A stretch of 23,235 nucleotides of DNA, from the NCBI GenBank assembly GCA_038239195.1, contig JBBSEZ010000121.1, forward strand, positions 1 to 23,235. The letters are read 5' to 3'. The stretch's first letter is position 1. The number at the start of each line of letters is the position of its first letter. The stretch comes from JBBSEZ01 sp038239195 (lineage in GTDB: Bacteria; Planctomycetota; Planctomycetia; Gemmatales; Gemmataceae). This document shows, in pieces, positions 1-7,798 of this stretch. The notes below the pieces were generated by a model. That model saw nothing but the letters and a program-made list of their open reading frames with translations, searched no databases and had not been told where the DNA came from. The position numbers and the translations under genes are program-made.

Positions 1-357
1 CGCGCGGCGATTTCTCCGCGATTGCTTTCTCGCTCGGAGCGGGGAGTGGGGAACCTGGTTGACCGCGGGCGAAGGGAGGGCGTATGCTTCAACCCAGGAC
101 GGGAGAAGGAGCGATTCGGCGGAGCGCTGGCGAGGCCCTGACTTCTGGCCGGGCCCCCACCGCGGATGGCGCGCACGGGGCCTCGGCCGGTGCGCTGTGG
201 CGTGCCGGGGGCCCAGGGCCCAAACATGCTCGCATGGGCCGTCAGGCCGCAGGGCCTCGCCAGCGGTCCGCCGCTGCTCTGGCAAGGGACAGTGGTACGT
301 GCGGCGGCTGGTGGGGCCACCGGCGCTCGCTGCGTTCTGCGATGCGGAGACGTGCAA
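1..357. other. Stretch without a supported gene
   Basis: Several frames stay open here because the DNA is GC-rich, but none has a ribosome site next to a start or a recognisable protein. The only clear signal is a GGAGA ribosome site at about 346-350, which belongs to the gene starting at 358. The stretch may be the leader of that gene or the end of something to the left of the window. Confidence 0.5.
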
Positions 358-687
358 ATGGCGACGGTCGCGATTCGGCTCGACCCGCGGCTCCTCGAAA
401 ACCCCGACGCCGACATCCGCTATCGGCTCCCGGAGCTATTGGCCGAGCGTTCCGGCGGGGGCCTCGCCGACGATGGGTACGACTACGCCGGCGAGGGCCC
501 TTTCCTGTTACTGTTCCTGAAAGTGCCCCGGGTCAAGCCGGCCCTTGCGTGTATCCTCGACGTGATCGAGAACGTGCGGGTCTTGGACAACGAGCTGCGG
601 CCGGCCGTCGTGGTGGCGATCGAGCGCAAGGGCGGGCACGAGGTCGTCTACCCGCCAGGTTTCGAGGGACCATTCCTTCCCGAGTAG
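358..687 (+). CDS. Hypothetical protein, 109 residues
   Basis: A small acidic, probably soluble protein that I do not recognise. The reading frame is open further upstream (to 166), but the ATG at 358 has a GGAGA ribosome site 7 bases before it, and the upstream part is Gly/Arg-rich and reads like non-coding GC-rich DNA, so I chose this start. The product begins MATVAIRLDPRLL and ends near YPPGFEGPFLPE. It has a hydrophobic strand-like block (GPFLLLFLKV) followed by a helix-like block, which suggests a compact alpha/beta fold. There is no signal peptide, membrane segment or catalytic motif. It converges on the luxC-like gene, with 36 bases between the two stop codons and no clear terminator there. 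Confidence 0.6.
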   Translation: MATVAIRLDPRLLENPDADIRYRLPELLAERSGGGLADDGYDYAGEGPFLLLFLKVPRVKPALACILDVIENVRVLDNELRPAVVVAIERKGGHEVVYPPGFEGPFLPE

Positions 688-723
688 GGATGGCAAACCT
701 GTCGCACTCTTCGCCGACTGCAC

Positions 724-2115
724 TTACCGGCCCAACTTCAATACCGACGACACCGCCGCAAGCCCAGACAGATCGCGCCCCGGACAGGTCAGAGGCCCCG
801 CCCCCAGATCGATCCCGATCAGGCGCACCAGCCTCCGCAGCGCAAACTCCCCCTCGTGCGGCAGCCCCAGAAAGCGCGCCGCAGCCGCGCCCGCCGCCGC
901 CACCTCCGTCGCCCCCGCGCTCACCAGCGCCTCTACCGCACCGGGCCAGCGCGCAGGAGGCGCCGCCAGCACGGCGGTCTGGAGGCCCGCGCGGTAAGGG
1001 GCGAGCGCCTCCGGCACCCGCGCCAACTCCTCCACGGGCACCACGACGACCGTTCGGTAGCCGAGCGGCACGTCCCGCGGCGGCTGGCGCATCAGAAGGA
1101 CCGTATGGCTCATCGCCCCGTTCGCCGTCGAGACCTCGGCCTGCTCGCCCCACCACGCCAGCTCGCGGATCGACAGGGCCTCGGCCTTCTGATCGAGCGA
1201 GAGGGGCTGGGGCGGCAGAGCGGTTCGCACCTCGGCGAGGGCGTCGTTCAATCCCTTCGCGACCTGGCGCGGCAGGGCCAGCGACCGATCCGCGTCTTCC
1301 ACCAGCAACACGCGCGGCGAACTGCACGCTTGCTGTTCCCAGAGCGCCACGTCCCAGGCCAGCGCCGGAAGCGCTTGCTCCAGATGAACGCCGGCCAGCA
1401 CCAAGCCGACCCCCAGGCGCGGCCCGTAGTGGATGACGCGGCCCCGGCAGCGCGCGGCGGGGTAGGCGGCCACGGCCGACGATCCGCCCCAGACCACCAC
1501 GCCGTCCGCCTCGGCCCGCACCACCTCGTTGAGCTCCTCCGCGGCGCTGTCCCACGCGCAGACGCTCAGGGCGGCCGACACGATCCCCTGGCGATCCACC
1601 TCGCGCAGCGTCCGGGCGAACAGGGCGGTGAAGCCGCTGTCGGCGCGGCTAAGCTTGAGCAGGACGGCGTTGCGGGTCAGCAGGCCCTGGCTCAGCGCGA
1701 TCGCGCCGCCCAGGAAGACGTTGCCGGCCAGCACCTGGGCCACCACCCCGAGCGGAAAGCCGCGCACGTGCCCGATCCCGTACTCGTCCGCCTCCCACGT
1801 CTCCAGCAGATCGATCCGGCCGAGCTCGCGGCGCAGCCCGGCCATCAACAGCGCCGGCGTCATGCCGAGCGCCAACCCTTCCAGGGCAGCCTCGACGGCC
1901 CGTCGGGTGAACGTCCCGCGCAGCATCTCGAGCGCCTGGCCGTGAGCGGGGCTGCCCGGCTGCCAGCGCTGGCCCAGTTCGCCAAGCAGCTCCAGCAGCG
2001 GGCCGAGAGGCTGGCGGGCCAGCTCGCGCCCTCCCTCGCGCAGCCGGGCGAACCGTTCGCACAACTCCCCGGCGGTGCGCGGACAGAAGACGTCGGGGCT
2101 GGCATCGAGGGACAT
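724..2115 (-). CDS. luxC: LuxC-family acyl-CoA reductase
   Basis: 463 residues, close to the usual LuxC length. The family reduces acyl groups, passed on from a LuxE partner or from acyl-CoA, to fatty aldehydes with NADPH in the cytoplasm. The sequence has the LuxC/aldehyde-dehydrogenase layout: a dinucleotide-binding half (about residues 110-250, including GHVRGFPLGVVAQVLAGN and KLSRADSG) and the hallmark WEQQACSSPRV at 259-269, in which Cys264 is the expected acyl-accepting nucleophile. The start ATG (2115-2113) shares one base with the TAA stop of the luxE-like gene (TAATG), so the two are translationally coupled; the frame is open further upstream but only inside luxE. No luciferase (luxAB) or luxD-type thioesterase is present, so the aldehyde product must serve another purpose. 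The family assignment is strong; the substrate is unknown. Confidence 0.88.
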   Translation of the reverse strand: MSLDASPDVFCPRTAGELCERFARLREGGRELARQPLGPLLELLGELGQRWQPGSPAHGQALEMLRGTFTRRAVEAALEGLALGMTPALLMAGLRRELGRIDLLETWEADEYGIGHVRGFPLGVVAQVLAGNVFLGGAIALSQGLLTRNAVLLKLSRADSGFTALFARTLREVDRQGIVSAALSVCAWDSAAEELNEVVRAEADGVVVWGGSSAVAAYPAARCRGRVIHYGPRLGVGLVLAGVHLEQALPALAWDVALWEQQACSSPRVLLVEDADRSLALPRQVAKGLNDALAEVRTALPPQPLSLDQKAEALSIRELAWWGEQAEVSTANGAMSHTVLLMRQPPRDVPLGYRTVVVVPVEELARVPEALAPYRAGLQTAVLAAPPARWPGAVEALVSAGATEVAAAGAAAARFLGLPHEGEFALRRLVRLIGIDLGAGPLTCPGRDLSGLAAVSSVLKLGR

Positions 2116-3224
2116 TACGGGCCCTCCGAGGAGGTGGCGCGGCCGATCTTCATGGCGCAGGTCTCGTAACGCGCCGCCGTCACGCGGCCGCGCGGCACCA
2201 GGTACGGCGCCGGGCGCCGGCAGGGGCAAGTGTCGTGGATCGTCGCCTTGTCGGTCGTCAGGATTTTCAGGAGGGGATAACTCGTCGTCAGCGGGACGGT
2301 CAGTTGCAGCAGGCCGACCTCGCCGCGCGGCACGTCCCGCCCGGTTTCGGGGTCGATCGCCTGCGCCCACGCCCAGACGGGGACGTGGTAGTGCCCCTGC
2401 TCGCACTGGACGAAGACGGCGGGGCACTCGCTCAGCCCGAACATGTCGCGGATCGCCGCGTGCGGCAGGTTGAAGAAGCCGGACGCCTGGGCGCGAAACT
2501 CCTGCTGGTCGAGCGCCACGCCCGGCAGGAACGACTTCCACCCGCCGCCCGTGAGGACGTAACTGCCGTCGGGCAGAGGGAGGCGCGCCTGCCCGGCCCG
2601 CACCAGCTCGCGGATCGTCCCGGCGATGAGGGCGGGGTAGCCGACCAGCAACGTCGGCCCCCGCGCTGCCGCCCTTGTCAGCGCCGCCACGGCCTCGGCG
2701 CCGCGAAACTCGGGGCCCGTTGCGCCCATCCGCGCCAGGTAGGTGATGCCGCGCACCTGCCCCACCCCGCGCAGGACGGCGTCGATGACCAGCGAGCCGG
2801 CCATGCGCGTTGTCGCCGGATCCATCAGGAACGCCAGCACCTCGACCTCGGCCCCCAGCAGGCCCAGCCCGACGTAGCTGGCGCGCATGGCCTGGACGCG
2901 CCTACGCCAGCTCGGTTCGTCGAGGGGCGTTTCGCTCGGGCGCCCCGTCGTCCCCGAGCTGGTGAGGCGAACGGCGATGGGCAGGTCGGGAGGGAGGGGG
3001 AAGGGGTAGGTCTTCAGCACCGGCAAGAACAGGGCGGGGACTTCCTCGGGAGGCGAGCGATGGCCGTCGGGGGCCTTCGGCGCGCGGTCGAGGAACTCGG
3101 CGTAGCGGGGGAAGCGGGGGCGCAGCACGCCCAGGCACTCGGCCACCGCCCGCACGAAAGACGGCGTTTGCTCGGCGGTCGCGAACGTGGGCGCTTGCAG
3201 CAGTTCGTCCAGCGAGTCGCTCAT
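2115..3224 (-). CDS. luxE: LuxE-family acyl-protein synthetase (AMP-forming)
   Basis: 369 residues. LuxE proteins activate a fatty acid with ATP to the acyl-AMP, take the acyl group onto a cysteine and hand it to LuxC. The sequence shows the adenylate-forming P-loop LTSSGTTGRPSE (87-98), a central FGLSECP (262-268), GHYHVP (277-282) and a C-terminal LLKILTTDKATI block. Cys356 lies 14 residues from the C-terminus and is a candidate acyl carrier by analogy with LuxE; this is inference. I chose the ATG at 3224 (MSDSLDELL) over the upstream in-frame ATG at 3278 because the intervening residues look non-coding; the ribosome site is weak. A possible promoter on the minus strand is TTGCCG (3316-3311), an 18-base spacer, then TAGGGT (3292-3287). 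The gene overlaps luxC by one base, which implies a two-gene operon. Confidence 0.86.
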   Translation of the reverse strand: MSDSLDELLQAPTFATAEQTPSFVRAVAECLGVLRPRFPRYAEFLDRAPKAPDGHRSPPEEVPALFLPVLKTYPFPLPPDLPIAVRLTSSGTTGRPSETPLDEPSWRRRVQAMRASYVGLGLLGAEVEVLAFLMDPATTRMAGSLVIDAVLRGVGQVRGITYLARMGATGPEFRGAEAVAALTRAAARGPTLLVGYPALIAGTIRELVRAGQARLPLPDGSYVLTGGGWKSFLPGVALDQQEFRAQASGFFNLPHAAIRDMFGLSECPAVFVQCEQGHYHVPVWAWAQAIDPETGRDVPRGEVGLLQLTVPLTTSYPLLKILTTDKATIHDTCPCRRPAPYLVPRGRVTAARYETCAMKIGRATSSEGP

Positions 3225-3340
3225 GATGGTGGGCTCGAGCGTGGGCCTGTGGATGCTCGTGGAGCGAGGGCGACGCAACGCTGCCTACCCTACCGCAGGC
3301 CCTCTCCGTTCGGCAAGCGAAAACGCCGCCCTCGACCGAG

Positions 3341-3430
3341 GCACGGCCGAAGAAGAGAAGGCCTGCACGTAGAAGCGCTCGACGTGGTAGATGCCTCCGG
3401 CGAAAGGCTGGAGGAGCGTCGGGTTGATGG
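3341..3430 (-). pseudogene. Broken 90-bp copy of part of the outer-membrane gene at 4537-6096
   Basis: These 90 bases match 4842-4931 in the same orientation with 9 mismatches and no gaps (about 90% identity). Translated on the minus strand the fragment gives INPTLLQPFAGGIYHVERFY and then VQAFSSSAVP, against INPTLFQPFVGGIYHVERFY and TQAFSSFVVP in the intact gene (residues about 390-420). Similarity stops abruptly at both ends, so this is a fragment and not a working gene. It lies between luxE and the nuclease-like gene, immediately upstream of the luxE leader. It may be the leftover of a decayed paralogue or a small segmental duplication. Confidence 0.8.
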
Positions 3431-3492
3431 GCCCCCGCTTGGTCCACGGGAAACATGATGGAGGGGCCCTGACGCGCACTGGGGCGTGTTCC

Positions 3493-4410
3493 TCACGCCG
3501 ATGGCTTCCGCGAACGGCGTTTTCCTCGTGTCGAGGCGGGCGCCGGCGCGGGCAGTTCCGCAAGCAGACGTTCCTCGAAGGCCTGCAGGCTCGGGCATTT
3601 CGCCGCGAAACGCACCAGCCGAACGAGTTTCTCCTCTTCTTTCACTTGCGCCAGGCCCGCCGAGATCGTGGGCGTCGCGGTCTCGAAGCGCGAGCCCAAA
3701 ACCTCAAGGATGGCGTGGGCGAGCCCGGTCCGTTGTGCTTCCTCGACGATCTCTTGAATGAGCGGAGACTCGATCATGGCCTTTTTTCCTCCCAGGATCT
3801 CCAACCACGCCGGCTTGTCGAAGTGCAGTCGGGCAAACACCTGGGCGACAGCCAGCAAGTTCGCACGCTGGTTGCCACCCTCTCGATCGATGCGATCGCG
3901 ACAGCGCTGCAAGAGCACCTCGGGCGACCCCTTGAAACGCGCCAGCGACGCCCAGAGGGCCACGCTAACGTCGGGCGCCGTCAGCAATTCTTCTGCCGGC
4001 AAGGTCCACAGTTCGACCACCTTCCACTTCAGCGTCGAAGCGGTCCAACCGCGCCCGCTCGTCTCGTCGGCCTGCTCGGGCACGCGATACTTCCCGCGCG
4101 GACACAGAACCAGGACCAGAGCTTCCGGGAGCACGCCGCGCGCCTGGCGGACGAGCATGACGTCGTCCTGCACCTGCTCGACAACCCGTTTCTCCGGATA
4201 GGTGGCGACCTCGACCAACACCAGGCAAGGCTCGCGGCTGCCGGCAAAGGTCGCCTCCAACAAACCATCGGGGAGGCTGCGCGGCTGGACCACTTCGGCT
4301 GTTCGTGCCCGGCAGGACAGCACGGAGCGCTCGCCGGCGAGGTAGAGCACGGCCGGGCCATGCTCTTCGAGCATCCATTTGCTGCTCCTGTCGAACTTCT
4401 GCTGCTCCAT
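3493..4410 (-). CDS. Rpn/YhgA-like PD-(D/E)XK nuclease-fold protein
   Basis: 305 residues. The pattern fits the widespread Rpn / 'putative transposase YhgA-like' proteins, which carry a PD-(D/E)XK nuclease core in the N-terminal half and a helical tail. Visible elements are LPDGLLEATFAG (46-57, candidate PD aspartate Asp48), LVLVEVATYPEK (63-74, candidate acidic residue Glu67), then a helix with Gln79 and the strand LVLVLCPRGKYRV. The usual Lys or Gln two residues after the glutamate is Ala69 here, so activity is uncertain. The C-terminal 25 residues are basic and Pro/Ala-rich. The start ATG has GAGGAA 6 bases upstream. It stands alone, 126 bases downstream of the outer-membrane gene. Family members have been linked to DNA breakage and recombination; a role here is inference. 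Confidence 0.6.
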   Translation of the reverse strand: MEQQKFDRSSKWMLEEHGPAVLYLAGERSVLSCRARTAEVVQPRSLPDGLLEATFAGSREPCLVLVEVATYPEKRVVEQVQDDVMLVRQARGVLPEALVLVLCPRGKYRVPEQADETSGRGWTASTLKWKVVELWTLPAEELLTAPDVSVALWASLARFKGSPEVLLQRCRDRIDREGGNQRANLLAVAQVFARLHFDKPAWLEILGGKKAMIESPLIQEIVEEAQRTGLAHAILEVLGSRFETATPTISAGLAQVKEEEKLVRLVRFAAKCPSLQAFEERLLAELPAPAPASTRGKRRSRKPSA

Positions 4411-4536
4411 GCGGCTTCCTCGGGGAGCCTGCTCTGATTAGACCGTGCCGCGCCGCCCCTGTCGAGAGGGGGGTTGTTCTTGGGGCCTTGCGCCCGAAGG
4501 GCGTCCGAGGAGCTCAATGACGAAGGGCCGACACCA

Positions 4537-6096
4537 TCAGAAGATGAAGTTGACCTGGGCGAAGCCCGAGAACTCGATCGGCTGGGGGCCCGTGATGGGC
4601 GTGGATGCGCCGACCGTGAAGTAGAGGCGGTTGAACGTGAAGTTCAACCCGGCCGAGAGGACGACCGTATCGGGCACGCCGACGGGAGAGTTGGTCAGCC
4701 CGCGCTGCGTGAGTGGCGCGGTGAAGTGCGCCTCGACGGAGGGAAGGATGCCCGTGAGGAAGTCGGAACCGGGGTTGCTGTAGGCCCGGTAGCCGAGCGC
4801 CAGGTCGGCCAGCCACAGCGTCGCGGAGCGGTCGTCGGTCGGCACGACGAACGAAGAGAAGGCCTGCGTGTAGAAGCGCTCGACGTGGTAGATGCCTCCG
4901 ACGAACGGCTGGAAGAGCGTCGGGTTGATGGCCCCGCCCCCGGGCGCGGTGGTCAGGTCGGGGCCGGTGGGCGCGGTCACGGCCAGGCCCGCCGAGAGGA
5001 GGTCGCCCGTTTCGCGGTTGTTGTAGAACGCGTACTTGAACACCGCGGTGACGTCGCCGACCCCCTGCGTGCCCAGGGCGGCGTCGGTCGAAAACTGGAA
5101 GACCGGCATGCGCAGTCCGAGGGAGGCGTTGCCGTCGAGGAACGTCTTCTCGAAGCCAAACGTCTCCCGGTAGAAGTTGACCGGGCCCGTACGCAATTGT
5201 CCAATGTCGGAGTGGTTGAAAGGGCGGTCGCGGATTTGCAGCGTGCTGACGGGGGCGGAGGTCACCCCGCTCTGGAAGATCGCCCCAGCGACGAGGGCCT
5301 GGAAGCGGGCGTCGCTGGAGTTGGCGTTGAGGAGCGTGCGGTTGGCCGTCGTCAGGAAGTTGTTGCCCGAGGCGTTGGCCAGCAGCCGGGCCCCGTTGGT
5401 CCGATCTTGCTGGGAGAGGACGAAGTTGCCCTGCGTCAAGGCGGCCTGGACGTAGCGGCTGTACTGTGTCGGAAACGCGCTGGGGAGCTGTTGGAGGAGC
5501 AACACCGCCCGCTGGCTGTTGGGGCCGAGGGTGCTGCCCGTGCCGGGGGCGCCGAAGTTCGCCAGGCCGGGCGGGCTGCCGGCGCCGATGGCGTCGAGCT
5601 GGGGGGCGCGGAAGTAATCGAACGTGACGAACGCCCGATCCAGCGGGCGGGGCGACTCGTTGTCGGCGATGCCGAAGGCGCTCCCGGCGGCCGCGGGCGA
5701 GCGGACGTTGGCGGCGAGGTCGGCCGCGAGCACGAGCCCGGCCCCCGGTGCCCGGGTAGTTGGGAGCGTCACCGTAACGCGCTGCGCGGCGGGGACTGAG
5801 GCAAACTGGGGGACGACCTGGCTCATCATCGGCGGCTCGAACCAACGGTCGGTCGGCGGCAGGGCCGGCGGCAGCGGTGGCGGGAGCAGCGGTTGCGGCG
5901 GCAAGAGGTACGCCTGCTCGCGGGGCGTGCCGAGAGGAGTGGCGCCCTCGCCGAGCGACACCAGCAGCGGAGGCGCGACCGCAACCGCGTTCTTGGCGGG
6001 CGGGGGCGCTTTCTCCTCGGGGCCAGCGCCCAGGGCCCGGCTCGCGCCGAGAAGCGCCAGACACGTGCTCAGGATGAGGGCCTCGCGCCGTCTCAT
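4537..6096 (-). CDS. Predicted outer-membrane beta-barrel protein
   Basis: 519 residues and exported. The N-terminus MRRREALILSTCLALLGA is a typical signal peptide with likely cleavage after ALGA (residue 24). A Pro-rich linker follows (about 65-82, containing LLPPPLPPALPP). From about residue 140, starting at FGIADNESPRPLDR, come alternating short hydrophobic strands and turns (FVTFDYF, VFKYAFYNN, LWLADLALGYRAY, VVLSAGLNFTF, RLYFTVGAS) ending in FAQVNFIF, with a terminal Phe as in barrel proteins recognised by the BAM complex. A stretch at about 170-300 is less strand-like and may form loops or a plug. The start was set by AAGGAGG 6 bases upstream; a second ATG at 6117 lacks this. The substrate is unknown. 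A broken copy of residues about 390-420 lies at 3341-3430. Confidence 0.7.
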   Translation of the reverse strand: MRRREALILSTCLALLGASRALGAGPEEKAPPPAKNAVAVAPPLLVSLGEGATPLGTPREQAYLLPPQPLLPPPLPPALPPTDRWFEPPMMSQVVPQFASVPAAQRVTVTLPTTRAPGAGLVLAADLAANVRSPAAAGSAFGIADNESPRPLDRAFVTFDYFRAPQLDAIGAGSPPGLANFGAPGTGSTLGPNSQRAVLLLQQLPSAFPTQYSRYVQAALTQGNFVLSQQDRTNGARLLANASGNNFLTTANRTLLNANSSDARFQALVAGAIFQSGVTSAPVSTLQIRDRPFNHSDIGQLRTGPVNFYRETFGFEKTFLDGNASLGLRMPVFQFSTDAALGTQGVGDVTAVFKYAFYNNRETGDLLSAGLAVTAPTGPDLTTAPGGGAINPTLFQPFVGGIYHVERFYTQAFSSFVVPTDDRSATLWLADLALGYRAYSNPGSDFLTGILPSVEAHFTAPLTQRGLTNSPVGVPDTVVLSAGLNFTFNRLYFTVGASTPITGPQPIEFSGFAQVNFIF

Positions 6097-6141
6097 GGGC
6101 AGCCTCCTTGTCCACAACCACCTTGCGCGCGGGACCGGGCG

Positions 6142-6160
6142 CAGAGAGCCAGCCTCTCTG
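6142..6160. repeat. Small perfect inverted repeat in the outer-membrane gene leader
   Basis: A 7-bp perfect stem (CAGAGAG/CTCTCTG) with a 5-base loop lies 46 bases upstream of the start at 6096. No T-run follows on either strand, so it is not a standard intrinsic terminator. It could be a leader hairpin of the outer-membrane gene or could have arisen by chance. Confidence 0.3.
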
Positions 6161-6273
6161 AAGAAGGATCGACAGAGGACGCGGGTTGACTTTACGGATT
6201 GCAGCGATTGTTCTGAAGACAGCGGTGGAAGGAAAGGGCCGCGAGGAGATGGGCAAGCCGGCCCGCGGGCGCC

Positions 6274-7059
6274 TCACTCGACCTTCTGAAGCTCCACGAT
6301 CTCGAAGAAGCGCACCTTGTCGAGCGCCTCCCATACCTGCTGCCGTTGGTAGGGCGTCATCGCCTCCCGCTCCCGGTCCCACCAGTCGCGCCACGTGGCT
6401 TCCATGACGGAATAATCTTGCTCGCCGTCGCGGGCGGGCCATTCGGTGACGAGACCGATCAGCCCCATCCAGCAGTTGTACCGCTGCTCCGCCGTCAACT
6501 CGTCCATGCGCCCGAGCCGGTCGTCGAGCCAGGCGAGGTCGCCCTGACCGGCGGCGCCCTCGTCCTCCTCGCCTTGCCCCGCCAGCGCTTTGCTCAGCGC
6601 CTGCGCGATGGCGAGTTGTTCCTTCTCCTTCAGCCGGCTGCTGAGCTTCTTCCACCACGCCCTCCAGGCCGCCCGCACCTTCTTGGGCTTCAATTCGCCC
6701 TCGCGGCCGGGCGGCGTCAGGCCGGCGTCGAGCAACCAGTCGCGCAGCCGGCCCTCGTCCAGGCTTGTACGGGCCACCATGTTCCAGCCGTACCGAAAGG
6801 GGTTGGTGCCCGAGCGGCGGGACTCCTCCTGCTCGCGGCGGAAGGCCTCCGCCCGCGCGTAGTCGCGGAACGCCCGCACCGGCAGCCCCCCTTCGTCGGG
6901 CTCCCGCTGGTAGGTCACCAGCCGCCACTCGCCTTCCCGGTACGGGCGCGGCTGGACGTCGGCCCGCGGGTCGTCCGGCCCGACGGTCTCGCTGTCGTCA
7001 CGGGCTCGCCAGTGCCACTTCTGGACGAGGTAGATCGTCTTTGTATCGACGTCGGACAT
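6274..7059 (-). CDS. Hypothetical protein, 261 residues, paralogue of its upstream neighbour
   Basis: I do not recognise this family. The protein is hydrophilic, rich in Trp, Arg and Glu, with no signal peptide or membrane segment. It shares three blocks with the 137-residue protein encoded just upstream: the N-terminal strand (TKTIYLVQKWHWRARDD), an NPF-containing block (about 86-115) and a C-terminal helix, VWEALDKVRFFEIVEL (242-257) against VWEAIDRIRFFGLLEV in the neighbour. Compared with the short protein it has extra material of about 120 residues, mainly helical and charged (about 115-235, including AAWRAWWKKLSSRLKEKEQ). The start ATG has GAGGG 6 bases upstream, and the gap to the preceding stop is 9 bases, so the two are surely co-transcribed. 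Confidence 0.7.
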   Translation of the reverse strand: MSDVDTKTIYLVQKWHWRARDDSETVGPDDPRADVQPRPYREGEWRLVTYQREPDEGGLPVRAFRDYARAEAFRREQEESRRSGTNPFRYGWNMVARTSLDEGRLRDWLLDAGLTPPGREGELKPKKVRAAWRAWWKKLSSRLKEKEQLAIAQALSKALAGQGEEDEGAAGQGDLAWLDDRLGRMDELTAEQRYNCWMGLIGLVTEWPARDGEQDYSVMEATWRDWWDREREAMTPYQRQQVWEALDKVRFFEIVELQKVE

Positions 7060-7068
7060 GCTGGGCCC

Positions 7069-7482
7069 TCAGCCGTCCAGGTCCACGGTCACTTCGAGGA
7101 GGCCAAAGAATCGGATTCGGTCGATCGCCTCCCAGACGAGCCGGCGCCCTTCCTCGGGGAGCTGGTCGTACTGCTCCCACAGGTTCCTTCGCATCTCGTC
7201 CCCCTCCCCTTCGAGCCGCATCCCCGCCCCTTGGAGATGCGCGAGCAGTTCCTCGCGCGGCAGGCTGCTGCGCTCCTCCAGGCCGGCATCGATCCAGCCG
7301 AACGGGTTGATCTGGCGCTCGCCCACGTGCTCCCATTCGAGCTGCCGGCGATGCGCCTCGGCCTTGGCGCGGTCGAGGAAGGTCTTCAGCGGGGCGTCGT
7401 CGTCCTCGCTGCGAGAGTAGAAATCGTCGTTGTACTCCCAGCTCAAGCGCTGGACGACGTACGCCTGGATCGTGTTGCCCAC
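7069..7482 (-). CDS. Hypothetical protein, 137 residues, short paralogue
   Basis: Unknown function. I placed the start at the GTG (7482-7480) because GAGGAGG sits just upstream, although the frame is open to 7662. The product starts (V)GNTIQAYVVQRLSWEYNDD, contains INPFGWIDAGLEERSSLP (58-75) and ends with VWEAIDRIRFFGLLEVTVD (116-134). These blocks recur in the 261-residue protein downstream. It appears to be the minimal form of the fold. It lies 28 bases after the TIGR02996 gene and 9 bases before its paralogue, inside one leftward operon. No catalytic motif is visible. Confidence 0.68.
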   Translation of the reverse strand: MGNTIQAYVVQRLSWEYNDDFYSRSEDDDAPLKTFLDRAKAEAHRRQLEWEHVGERQINPFGWIDAGLEERSSLPREELLAHLQGAGMRLEGEGDEMRRNLWEQYDQLPEEGRRLVWEAIDRIRFFGLLEVTVDLDG

Positions 7483-7510
7483 GACGCCCTCCTCTCCCTG
7501 ACCGAGCTCG

Positions 7511-7798
7511 TCACGGCTTTCCCTTGGCCTTGCTGTGGAACTCCCACTCGCTCGCCCATGACCGGAGCGGGCCCGCCCATTCCCGCCCGTGCTCTGCCAG
7601 CAGCGCCCGCGCCGTCGCCTCCAGTTCCGTTCGCCGCGGGCCCTCCGCGGCGATGCGAGCAAGCTCGCACTGGGCCCGGATGAGCTCGGCGCGTTCGGTC
7701 CGGCCCTCGTCCTCCAGCCAGTCGGCGTAAATCAGCCGGGGGCCATCGTCGTCAGGGGCCTCGATGACGTCCCGGAGGAAGGCCTCGTCGTGGGTCAA
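7511..7798 (-). CDS. Small TIGR02996 repeat-companion domain protein
   Basis: 95 residues, almost entirely one TIGR02996 domain: THDEAFLRDVIEAPDDDGPR, then LIYADWLEDEGR and AELIRAQCELARI. This domain is characteristic of Gemmata-like planctomycetes and usually sits at the start of repeat-containing proteins; its biochemical role is not known. I chose a TTG start at 7798 because the domain normally begins within a few residues of the initiator and because the TTG overlaps the TGA stop of the HAD-like gene (TTGA), which implies translational coupling. A GTG at 7831 would add 11 residues that lie inside the upstream gene. No repeats follow the domain, so this is a stand-alone copy. Confidence 0.75.
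   Translation of the reverse strand: MTHDEAFLRDVIEAPDDDGPRLIYADWLEDEGRTERAELIRAQCELARIAAEGPRRTELEATARALLAEHGREWAGPLRSWASEWEFHSKAKGKP

Noticed and set aside
84..1436. Long plus-strand open frame of 450 codons
   Set aside because: It lies opposite the luxC-like gene, the product is Pro/Arg/Ala-rich without domains, and it is a by-product of high GC content.
724..3224. Bioluminescence operon
   Set aside because: Only the luxE and luxC homologues are present; luxA, luxB and luxD are missing.
4491..4503. Terminator hairpin CGCCC-GAA-GGGCG downstream of the outer-membrane gene
   Set aside because: Only a 5-bp stem with no T-run on either strand; such stems are common by chance at this GC content.
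4514..6928. Minus-strand open frame of 804 codons
   Set aside because: It runs through the outer-membrane gene and its neighbour in a different frame; the product is Arg/Pro/Gly-rich, with no conserved motif and no ribosome site.
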